A program made the translations under genes and the position numbers. A stretch of 64,000 nt of DNA from Haladaptatus paucihalophilus DX253 (GTDB taxonomy: Archaea; Halobacteriota; Halobacteria; Halobacteriales; Haladaptataceae): positions 2,069,690-2,133,689 of the forward strand of contig NZ_AQXI01000001.1 of the NCBI RefSeq assembly GCF_000376445.1, in the 5' to 3' direction. Positions within the stretch are counted from its first letter, which is position 1; each line of letters begins with the position of its first letter. Below the pieces are notes generated by a model. The model ran no database searches. It worked only from the letters and a program-made list of their open reading frames with translations, and was not told the origin of the DNA. Shown one piece after another: positions 53,736-64,000 of this stretch.

Positions 53736-55549
53736 TGCCAACTGTCGATGTCAACCCCGACGAACTGCGCCAACTGACCGGCCACGACGAGAAGAGCGAC
53801 GACGAACTGAAGGAAGATATGTTCGGCCTCGGGTTGGAGTTCGAAGGCGAAACCGAGGACGGCGACATGCAGTTGGAGTTCGCTCCGGACCGTCTGGACC
53901 GCCTCTCCATCGAAGGCGTGGCTCGGTCGCTTCGCTACCAGTACGGCGACGACACCGGCGTCTACGTGCCGAAGACGAACGACCCCGATTGGACCATCGA
54001 AGTGGACGAGAGCGTCCCCGACGAGCGCCCCTACGTCACGGGTGCCATCGTCCGCGGCGTGAACCTGAACGAGGAGGCGCTCGACTCGCTCATCCAACTG
54101 CAGGAGAAGCTCCACGCGACGATGGGCCGCAAACGCGCAAAAGGTGCCATCGGGATTCACGATTTGACGATGCTGAAAGGACGCGATGCGCGGAGCGCAT
54201 CGGAACGGGCGAGCGGCGTCTCCGGGAGCGAAGCGACCGAGGGCTCGGAAGCGCGACGTGCTTCCGGCGAAGCCGCGAGCCAGCCAGCCTCCGAAGACGG
54301 GAGTAACTCCATCCGGTACGTCGGCGTTGACCCCGATGGAGATCGGTTCGTCCCGCTCGATTCGGATGCCGAGATGACGCCCGAGGAAGTCCTTCGCGCA
54401 CACCCGACCGGCGAGAAGTACGCCGACCTCGTGTCCGAGTACGACCGGTATCCGGCCATCTACGACGACATCGGTCTGTTCTCGTTCCCGCCGGTCATCA
54501 ACGGCCGCCGGACCGAGGTCGAAACGGAGTCGCGCGACCTGTTCATCGAACTCACCGGCACGGACCAGTGGACCATCGACAAGATGTGTGCCATCATCTG
54601 CTACGCGCTCGACGCCCGCGGCGGAACCATCGAGGAAGTCGCGGTCGAGTACGACGACCGGACGCTGGTGCGACCGGACTTCGAGGTAACGACGAAGGAC
54701 GTCACGCACGACCGAATCGAGACGCTGCTCGGCATCGAGTTCACCCCAGACGAAGTGGTGGAACTGCTGGCGCGCTCCGGCCTGTCCGGCGATGCTGAGG
54801 AAACGGAGGACGGAACCGTCACATACGAGGTCGAAATTCCGCCCTACCGCGTGGACGTGCTTCATCCCGTGGACATCGTGGACGACATCGGTCGCGCCTA
54901 CGGCTTCAACGACCTCTCGCCGCGCTATCCCGACGTGGGGACGGTCGGCGGGAGACACGAGCGCTCGCAACTCGAAGACGCTGCCCGCGAAGTCCTCGTC
55001 GGCCTCGGCTTCGAGGACCTGCTCAACTTCCACATGATCAGCGAGGAGGAGAACTACGAGCGGATGCGCGTGGAACCCGAGACCGACGTGGTTGGCGGCG
55101 GCACCCCGGCGGCCATCAAGAACCCGTACAGCGAGGATTACACCATGCTCCGAACGTGGGCGCTCCCCTCGCTCATGATGGTGCTGGAGAACAACACCCA
55201 CCGCACCTACCCGCAGGACCTCACGGAAATCGGTCTGGCCGCGCGAGTGGACGAGAGCGAGAACACCGGTGTCGCAGAACACCGAACGGTCGCTGGCGTC
55301 CTCGCCCGTCACGACGCCTCCTACGAGGACGCGAAGGCCCGTCTGCAAGCCGTCGCGCGGAACTTCGACGTCGGCCTCGAAACGCCGCCGACGGAGCACC
55401 CGACGTTCATCACCGGGCGTGCGGCGTCCGTGGTCATCGACGGCGAGACTGTCGGCGTCATCGGTGAAATTCACCCCGAAGTGCTCGTGGAACACGACTT
55501 GGAAGTCCCCGTAACGGGATTCGAATTCCGGTTAGACGCGCTGGAGTAA
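53735..55549 (+). CDS. pheT: Phenylalanyl-tRNA synthetase beta subunit
   Basis: A 604-residue archaeal-type beta subunit (shorter than bacterial PheT). Domains: N-terminal B1-like (MPTVDVNPDELRQLTGHDEK), B3/B4 (RKRAKGAIGIHDLTMLKG, IRYVGVDPDGDRFVPL), B5 (DRIETLLGIEFTPDEVVELL), and the catalytic-like core (LHPVDIVDDIGRAYGFNDLS through FRLDALE). Between MLKG and IRYVG, about 35 residues of Ala/Ser/Gly/Glu low complexity (residues ~152-190) are encoded by a composite palindromic element at 54180-54300; archaeal relatives lack it as far as I recall. Confidence 0.93.
   Translation: MPTVDVNPDELRQLTGHDEKSDDELKEDMFGLGLEFEGETEDGDMQLEFAPDRLDRLSIEGVARSLRYQYGDDTGVYVPKTNDPDWTIEVDESVPDERPYVTGAIVRGVNLNEEALDSLIQLQEKLHATMGRKRAKGAIGIHDLTMLKGRDARSASERASGVSGSEATEGSEARRASGEAASQPASEDGSNSIRYVGVDPDGDRFVPLDSDAEMTPEEVLRAHPTGEKYADLVSEYDRYPAIYDDIGLFSFPPVINGRRTEVETESRDLFIELTGTDQWTIDKMCAIICYALDARGGTIEEVAVEYDDRTLVRPDFEVTTKDVTHDRIETLLGIEFTPDEVVELLARSGLSGDAEETEDGTVTYEVEIPPYRVDVLHPVDIVDDIGRAYGFNDLSPRYPDVGTVGGRHERSQLEDAAREVLVGLGFEDLLNFHMISEEENYERMRVEPETDVVGGGTPAAIKNPYSEDYTMLRTWALPSLMMVLENNTHRTYPQDLTEIGLAARVDESENTGVAEHRTVAGVLARHDASYEDAKARLQAVARNFDVGLETPPTEHPTFITGRAASVVIDGETVGVIGEIHPEVLVEHDLEVPVTGFEFRLDALE
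54180..54300 (+). repeat. In-frame palindromic element, copy D (pheT)
   Basis: Palindrome GATGCGC-GGA-GCGCATC (54185-54201), then core GGAACGGGCGAGCGG (54202-54216), then GGGAGCGAAGCGACCGAG and a second nested stem GGCTCG-GAAGC/GCTTC-CGAGCC that also contains CGGC-GAA-GCCG. It encodes DARSASERASGVSGSEATEG and a further SEARRASGEAASQPAS in a surface loop of the B3/B4 region. Confidence 0.82.
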
Positions 55550-55625
55550 CCGCGAACGTTCGTCGTTCGCGGGCACGTCCCACAGTCGAACAACGCCTAA
55601 ATTCGTTCTCTTCGACCGTTTTTAT

Positions 55626-55820
55626 ATGATGTATGAATTCTCCCCCATTTCCGCTGACGACGTGGACGCTATCGTCTCGTGGCGGTACGACCCGCCGTCC
55701 GTCGCAGTTCAGCCTCAGTCCGCGTCGTGTGCGTATCCCGATTGCTCGTCGCTCGTCGATGGAGACCGAACGTATCGGCTGTGCGCCATCGTCTCCGTCA
55801 TAGTGACCGCCAAGAGGTAG
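55626..55820 (+). pseudogene. Remnant of a GNAT acetyltransferase
   Basis: A 64-codon frame starts with MMYEFSPISADDVDAIVSWR then YDPP, which matches the N-terminus of GNAT-type N-acetyltransferases; after that the similarity stops and the remaining 40 residues are not protein-like. A TTTTTATATG stretch lies directly before it. It looks like a gene truncated by deletion, its 3' part replaced by the end of the convergent membrane-protein gene. Confidence 0.4.
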
Positions 55821-56023
55821 TACCACGGCTTCCGTGCGACGGTCGTACGGAGCGCGTGGCTCGGCGGTACGACCCAAATTGCGAGCGTGACACAGAGCAG
55901 GGCGTGTGATACGGGTCGGTACTCCCGCCGAAGGAGGACGACCAACGTGCTCAACAGCAGTCCGAGCTCGAACGAATGAATCTCTGCCCACGTCGAAAAC
56001 CACGTACTGGGAACCGAAGTCAT
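55715..56023 (-). CDS. Small membrane protein
   Basis: A 102-residue protein from ATG 56023 (MTSVPSTWFSTWAEIHSFEL) with hydrophobic stretches LGLLLSTLVVLLRREYRP, SHALLCVTLAIWVVPPSHAL and YYLLAVTMTETMA. The frame is open further upstream, but the upstream codons are Ser/Thr-rich shadow of pyrD. The phrase IWVVPPSHALRTTVARKPWY looks conserved. Function unknown. It overlaps the GNAT remnant on the other strand. Confidence 0.5.
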   Translation of the reverse strand: MTSVPSTWFSTWAEIHSFELGLLLSTLVVLLRREYRPVSHALLCVTLAIWVVPPSHALRTTVARKPWYYLLAVTMTETMAHSRYVRSPSTSDEQSGYAHDAD

Positions 56024-56156
56024 AGCCCGACAACAACGGGACGTCCCTTCAGTACGTGTTCCGTTCCATCCCGGAAGCCGGACGTTGTTTTCGAACGTCG
56101 ATTCCGCCGTTCCCCTTTCGACTTTCAAACGAACGCTTACTCCTCCGGTTCGATGG

Positions 56157-57215
56157 CTACTGGAGGTCCGCCCCGATGGCTTCCTCGATACTGTCGTAGC
56201 CGTCCCGGTCGAGGAGTTCGAGGAGTCCTTCGTTGATGTCGCGGGCGATAGACGGCCCACGGTAGATAAACCCGGTGTACAACTGGACGACGTGCGCTCC
56301 CGCGCGAATCTTTCGGTAGGCGTCTTCGGCGGTGAAGATTCCCCCGACACCGACTATCGGTACGTCCACCCGTTCGGCGGCGAAGCGGATCATCTCGGTC
56401 GCGCGCCCTTGGATGGGTATCCCCGACAGACCGCCCTCCTCGCGACGGTTCTCGCTTCGAAGCGAGTCCGGACGCTCGGTGGACGTGTTCGTGGCGATGA
56501 CGCCGTCCAATCCGAGTTCGATCACGAGGTCCAGTGCGTCCGTGACCGCCGGTTCTGGCAGGTCCGGCGAGAGTTTCACGAGCAGCGGACTCGCACCCGC
56601 GTCCTGCAACGTCGTCAAAATCCGTTCGAGGTTCTCGCGGTTTTGGAGTTCGCGGAGTCCCGGCGTGTTCGGACTGGAGACGTTTACGACGAAATAGTCC
56701 GCGTGCGACGAGACGCGCTCGTAACTGTACAAGTAGTCTTCCTCCGCCGTCTCCAACGGTGTCGATTTCGACTTTCCGATGTTCGCGCCGACGGGGACGT
56801 CGGGGAGCGACTGCGTTGCCATGCGTGCCCCGATTCTGTCCGCCCCGTGGTTGTTGAATCCCATCCGGTTGATGATTCCTTCGTCCTCACGAAGGCGAAA
56901 CATCCTTGGTTTGGGGTTCCCCGGTTGTGCTTCGGCAGTTACGCCCCCGATCTCGACGTGCCCGAAGCCGAGGCTCGCCAGTACGTGTGGTATCTCTGCG
57001 TTCTTATCGAACCCAGCGGCGACGCCGACCGGATTCGGGAACGATTGGCCGAACGCTTCGACCGTCAGTCGCGGGTCATCGACCCGATAATACAGTTCCA
57101 GCAATCGCTCGACAGGCGTTCCCTGTACCGTTTTCAACAGCGTGTGTCCCGTCCCGTGGGCACGTTCCGTCGGCAATTGAAATAAAAGCGGTCTAACGAC
57201 GTCGTATCCCTTCAT
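56157..57215 (-). CDS. pyrD: Dihydroorotate dehydrogenase (class 2, quinone-linked)
   Basis: A 352-residue flavoenzyme oxidising dihydroorotate to orotate in pyrimidine synthesis. Class 2 hallmarks: an N-terminal helix that meets the membrane (MKGYDVVRPLLFQLPTERAH), FPNPVGVAAGFDKNAEI, RMGFNNHGADRIGARM, NVSSPNTPGLRELQ with the catalytic serine, KLSPDLPEPAV and VGVGGIFTAEDAYRKIRAGA for FMN binding. A 16-bp palindrome in the loop STERPDSLRSENRREEGGLS may be a diverged copy of the palindromic element described in leuS/pheT. Confidence 0.94.
   Translation of the reverse strand: MKGYDVVRPLLFQLPTERAHGTGHTLLKTVQGTPVERLLELYYRVDDPRLTVEAFGQSFPNPVGVAAGFDKNAEIPHVLASLGFGHVEIGGVTAEAQPGNPKPRMFRLREDEGIINRMGFNNHGADRIGARMATQSLPDVPVGANIGKSKSTPLETAEEDYLYSYERVSSHADYFVVNVSSPNTPGLRELQNRENLERILTTLQDAGASPLLVKLSPDLPEPAVTDALDLVIELGLDGVIATNTSTERPDSLRSENRREEGGLSGIPIQGRATEMIRFAAERVDVPIVGVGGIFTAEDAYRKIRAGAHVVQLYTGFIYRGPSIARDINEGLLELLDRDGYDSIEEAIGADLQ
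56451..56466 (-). repeat. Perfect 16-bp palindrome in pyrD, doubtful fifth element
   Basis: CTCGCTTCGAAGCGAG followed on the coding strand by AACCGTCGCGAGGAGGG. The encoded RSENRREEGG is close to RSANRSSGER of copy A and in the same codon phase, but the loop is not longer than in other PyrD proteins. Confidence 0.35.
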
Positions 57216-57250
57216 CGTTCTGAGAATCGTCTGCGGTTTGGCCGCAGCGA

Positions 57251-57448
57251 CTAAAATTCGTGCTCGACCTCGTCTTTGTCCGCCTTCTGGATGATAATTT
57301 TGTCTTCCCGAACTCGTACGAAGACTTCGTCACCGATTTCCATGCCGGCGACGGCGAGTTCGTCTTCGTGTAGGTTGACGTGGACGTTGTGGTACTCCCC
57401 GTCTTCGTCTTTCGCGCCACTCGGGCTGAGCTTCTTTTTCCGTACCAT
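57251..57448 (-). CDS. Small AbrB-like conserved haloarchaeal protein
   Basis: A 65-residue protein (MVRKKKLSPSGAKDEDGEYH, then ELAVAGMEIGDEVFVRVRED, KIIIQKADKDEVEHEF). The beta-strand pattern AGxEIGDEVxVRVRxxKIIIQK is that of a swapped-hairpin AbrB/SpoVT half-site, suggesting a small dimeric DNA-binding protein or antitoxin-like regulator. No partner toxin gene is adjacent. It is divergent from MC1. Confidence 0.75.
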   Translation of the reverse strand: MVRKKKLSPSGAKDEDGEYHNVHVNLHEDELAVAGMEIGDEVFVRVREDKIIIQKADKDEVEHEF

Positions 57449-57647
57449 CGCGGTATCTTATGCAGTCCTTCACCGTAGGATGTACTTAAGTGTTTTCTAC
57501 CGTACTGTTCCGCTCCGCTTTCCTTAGAAATGCCCTATGATCCGAGACCACTTACCTTGCTCGGCCTGTTTTCGACGGCAAAACCACGACACGGCGTAAC
57601 TCTCGTATTTATGTCTATCGGCGAAAACCGCTCATATCGGCGATATA

Positions 57648-57655
57648 TTTATAAT
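57648..57655 (+). promoter_or_regulatory. TATA element of the MC1 gene
   Basis: TTTATAAT centred about 25 nt before ATG 57676 predicts a leaderless transcript starting at that codon, favouring it over the ATG at 57691. Confidence 0.6.
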
Positions 57656-57675
57656 GGCCCCTGTGCTGGGTTGGC

Positions 57676-57999
57676 ATGGAGGAGAAAACCATGGTACGAG
57701 ACGATGGTAAGCGAAACTTTGCACTGCGCCAATCGGACGGAGATGAATCGAGTGTCTTTTCGGGCAACACCCCACGACAGGCCGCGCTCAAAGCGGCGCG
57801 TCGACTCGACCCGGGTAGTTCCGAAGATGCTGCGGACAGAATCGAACTTCGACTTCGGGAAAAGGGTACCGACAAGGTACACATCTACGAGGGTTGGGCG
57901 TGGCACGAGGAGGCCCCCGACGACAAACCCGACTGGATGCCCAACGAAATAACTGAGGCAAACGTCTCCAAACAGGGCATCGAGCACCTGGACGAGTGA
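57676..57999 (+). CDS. MC1-family chromosomal DNA-bending protein
   Basis: A 107-residue non-histone chromosomal protein of the MC1 family (PF05854). Landmarks: KRNFALRQSDGDESSVFSGN, TPRQAALKAARRLDPG, RIELRLREKGTDKVHIYEGW and DDKPDWMPNEITEANVSKQG. MC1 binds and bends DNA and contributes to chromatin in methanogens and haloarchaea. The start is the ATG at 57676 on promoter spacing; homologues as I remember them start at MVRDDGKRNF (57691). It is the last protein gene before the rRNA promoters. Confidence 0.92.
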   Translation: MEEKTMVRDDGKRNFALRQSDGDESSVFSGNTPRQAALKAARRLDPGSSEDAADRIELRLREKGTDKVHIYEGWAWHEEAPDDKPDWMPNEITEANVSKQGIEHLDE

Positions 58000-58430
58000 G
58001 TCGTACGTATTCTACAACGAGCGTTTTATCCGATTCGTACGTAATATATTGTACTTCGCATGCGCGTACTGCAGAAAGGTTTTTGCGTGTCTCGGCGAAA
58101 CAGCAAGGTGCGCGAGGCACATCCGACCGGACTACACGCACGACGCGTGGGATGACGGTTTGGCCTCCGCTCGCGCAATAGATTTACTCACTGTCGACAA
58201 CACCGACCTGTTCGTGAGCTACCGCTGTGAGGGACGTCCCCCGTGAGTTAGTCGATATTCATGCGGACTCGTGGATTCTCGGCGACCGCTGTCTACTGTT
58301 CTCAAACACGTCCGATTCGTTTGCTCCCAGTGGCACGAGTTTCACGAGGAATCCCCTCGTGTGCTTTCCCCGTTTTGTCCTCCCGACTCTCTAGTAATGC
58401 TAGTCAATATATGCCGATGAGCCTTTCATT
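58000..58430. other. Gap between MC1 and the rRNA promoters, no supported gene
   Basis: About 430 bp. A 65-codon frame from a TTG at 58049 has cysteines (CAYCRKVFAC) but lacks a promoter, is not recognisable and is not called. No strong repeats. Confidence 0.5.
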
Positions 58431-58436
58431 CGACGG

Positions 58437-58745
58437 CCTTAAGTGTATCTCCCGATTTTGTGTGAATGCGAACGACGCCTCGTGGTTTGCCCCGCGAGGT
58501 GGCCGCCCGAATCCGGCGCATTTAACTATGCGATTGCCGGGTTCGGACGAACGAAAACCCAATCCAATGCCCTTAAGTGTATGGGGGCACTCGGATGTGA
58601 TGTACACGACGTCCCGCGGTTTGGGACGAACGGAACACACCTAATCCGGTGCCCTTAAGTACTACAGGACACTCGGATTGAATACGAAGCGCCTCCGGCC
58701 CACAACCGGCCGGGGGCGGGCGAAGTCCGACGCCCTTATATGATA
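58437..58745 (+). promoter_or_regulatory. Five tandem rRNA promoters
   Basis: Repeated cores of the form CC(C)TTAAGTG or a variant occur with TATA starts at 58439 (TTAAGTG), 58521 (TTTAACTA), 58573 (TTAAGTG), 58655 (TTAAGTA) and 58736 (TTATATGA). Spacings are 82, 52, 82 and 81 bp. Most are preceded by a (A/G)TCCG(A/G)xGCCC type sequence, the BRE region. The initiation segments of the third and fourth share a CACTCGGAT sequence. Multiple tandem promoters are the rule for haloarchaeal rRNA operons. Confidence 0.85.
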
Positions 58746-58923
58746 GGGTCGTCAGGATACAAACGCGAAGAAAGACACAGACGCGATCTGTGAGGCGTTC
58801 AACTCGTCTCACAATCTCGGACAAACGAGGTTCGAAGGGTTTAATACTCTTCCTCGCCTCTACTCAAGTCCGAAGGAAATGAGGATTCCACCCCTGCGGT
58901 CAGCCGTATACGATGGAATCTGA

Positions 58924-58941
58924 TGTTAGCCTTGGTAGTTC
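58924..58941 (+). other. Pre-16S processing stem, 5' strand
   Basis: TGTTAGCCTTGGTAGTTC can pair over 18 bp (three G-U pairs) with GAACTGCCAGGGTTAACA at 60604-60621, closing a loop around 16S. Such stems carry the bulge-helix-bulge sites cut by EndA. Confidence 0.7.
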
Positions 58942-59047
58942 GGTGACACCTTGTCGGTTATTCGATGTGGTGTCCCGAACGTGTGATATGTGATACACTC
59001 TCTTTGAGAGTGTCTCCGCCTATACGCTGAACCTTGTGTTCAGCGAC

Positions 59048-60519
<1,472 letters not shown>

Positions 60520-60603
60520 AACGAACGAGATCAGGCCGACGTGCCTGACTCACTTTGGGATTATCCTCGACGACCTCGACCACGCAACTGGTCGGGCACC
60601 TTT

Positions 60604-60621
60604 GAACTGCCAGGGTTAACA
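60604..60621 (+). other. Pre-16S processing stem, 3' strand
   Basis: GAACTGCCAGGGTTAACA pairs with 58924-58941 to close the 16S precursor stem. Confidence 0.7.
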
Positions 60622-60644
60622 CAGCCCTCGCCTCGTGGCGAGGC

Positions 60645-60716
60645 GGGCCCATAGCTCAGTGGTAGAGTGCCTCCTTTGCAAGGAGGATGCCCAGGGTTCG
60701 AATCCCTGTGGGTCCA
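60645..60716 (+). tRNA. tRNA-Ala (UGC) in the 16S-23S spacer
   Basis: A 72-nt cloverleaf: acceptor GGGCCCA with TGGGTCC (one G-U pair), anticodon loop TTTGCAA with anticodon TGC at 60677-60679, T-loop GGTTCGAATCCC, discriminator A. No CCA encoded. tRNA-Ala in this spacer is the standard euryarchaeal arrangement. Confidence 0.97.
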
Positions 60717-60732
60717 TGGCTTGGGACGGTTC

Positions 60733-60754
60733 AAATCGTGCCCCTTAAGTAGTG
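60733..60754 (+). promoter_or_regulatory. Internal rRNA promoter in the spacer
   Basis: AATCGTGCCCCTTAAGTAGT (60734-60753) repeats the core of the upstream rRNA promoters, especially the fourth (CGGTGCCCTTAAGTACTAC). It lies after tRNA-Ala and would start transcripts of 23S-5S only. Confidence 0.6.
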
Positions 60755-60868
60755 GGCGACGAAACGAACTACTCCCAACAAACCGATGCACCAACCCGTG
60801 AAAACGCGGTTGGGAAGGGTTCGATACACGCACTCGGCGACCACCGTGTCGTGTAATGACAACCGTAT

Positions 60869-60903
60869 GTACGTGCAATCCAGACGTCCACTGGACTCAC
60901 ACA
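60869..60903 (+). other. Pre-23S processing stem, 5' strand
   Basis: GTACGTGCAATCCAG (60869-60883) and CTGGACTCACACA (60891-60903) are exact complements of CTGGATTGCACGTAC (63903-63917) and TGTGTGAGTCCAG (63883-63895). Two perfect helices separated by a 7-nt internal loop on each strand: a classic bulge-helix-bulge region. Confidence 0.88.
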
Positions 60904-60936
60904 TCGTGAGTTAACAGTGAAACCAAGTTATTCCAA

Positions 60937-63854
<2,918 letters not shown>

Positions 63855-63882
63855 CCGCATACTGGTTTCACACGCACTCTCG

Positions 63883-63917
63883 TGTGTGAGTCCAGGCGTA
63901 TACTGGATTGCACGTAC
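63883..63917 (+). other. Pre-23S processing stem, 3' strand
   Basis: Contains TGTGTGAGTCCAG and CTGGATTGCACGTAC, the exact complements of the 5' strand at 60869-60903. Confidence 0.88.
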
Positions 63918-63982
63918 ACTACGGTTCGTTCGAACCATCAACGATTGGTATCCACGTCACGGTTCGATTCCGTGAGTTGACG

Positions 63983-64000
63983 TTAAGGCGGCCAGAGCGA
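63983..64000 (+). rRNA. rrf: 5S ribosomal RNA, partial
   Basis: The last 18 bases, TTAAGGCGGCCAGAGCGA, are the start of a haloarchaeal 5S rRNA; the gene runs off the window. It follows the 23S 3' processing stem by 65 bp. Confidence 0.85.

Noticed and set aside
58049..58246. 65-codon frame with CAYCRKVFAC before the rRNA promoters
   Set aside because: TTG start, no promoter, no convincing zinc-finger spacing beyond one CxxC, and no recognisable homology.

Overview
The window is a chromosome segment of an extremely halophilic archaeon (class Halobacteria). Evidence: GC-rich, Asp/Glu-rich proteins; twin-arginine export signals; many [16 protein letters not shown] 25-27 nt after a TATA element; haloarchaeal families (HalOD1 output domain, MC1 chromatin protein, TrmB-type regulator, Gly-Met-tailed thermosome); and an archaeal 16S - tRNA-Ala(UGC) - 23S - 5S operon at the right end. 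I do not assign a genus.

Layout. 1-3664: a beta-helix protein (runs off the left edge) divergent from a Tat-exported PQQ-type beta-propeller with a PKD-like end. 3767-14584: core metabolism and repair: aspartate kinase, hemL, hemC-hemD, a Nudix hydrolase, a TrmB regulator, a HalOD1 protein, a RecJ-like DHH exonuclease, a lactonase-like metallohydrolase and a NifU-domain protein. 14666-21504: a sulfatase-superfamily enzyme coupled to a flippase-like membrane protein, panE, pheA, Hsp20, a Bcp peroxiredoxin and small zinc-ribbon or hypothetical proteins. 21559-27365: two divergent leucyl-tRNA synthetases, one with a bacterial-type core and one of archaeal type. 28303-36313: a beta-helix lipoprotein with four long repeats, an ornithine-cyclodeaminase-family enzyme, a His-rich exported protein, the thermosome, a winged-helix membrane regulator and a CAP-domain protein. 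36367-41234: a peptide/nickel-type ABC transporter with one divergent permease and no binding protein here. 41242-41649: a tRNA-Ser(GGA) preceded by two tandem units carrying copies of its 3' end. 41692-55549: ridA-ilvA, a Ski2/Hel308-type helicase, a HAD hydrolase, a NucS-N/topoisomerase-zinc-ribbon protein, endA-trpS and pheS-pheT. 55626-57999: a GNAT remnant, pyrD and MC1. 58437-64000: five tandem rRNA promoters and the rRNA operon, with precursor-processing stems visible on both sides of 16S and 23S.

Functional links: hemL, hemC and hemD are successive steps to uroporphyrinogen III; IlvA makes reactive enamines that RidA clears; endA overlaps trpS, and haloarchaeal tRNA-Trp is the classic EndA substrate; two leuS genes, trpS and pheST make the window rich in tRNA charging.

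The most unusual signal is a family of short palindromic elements inserted in frame in aminoacyl-tRNA synthetase genes: two in the archaeal-type leuS, one in the bacterial-type leuS, one in pheT and a doubtful fifth in pyrD. Each of the four is a 14-17 bp palindrome followed at once by a 15-bp core near GGAACxGTCGAGCGG, always read in the same codon phase so that it encodes an Ala/Ser/Arg/Glu-rich loop with (S/A)SG. Two copies sit at the homologous position of the two leuS paralogues. Other structured DNA: a five-hairpin array after the thermosome gene and the tRNA-Ser-derived repeats.
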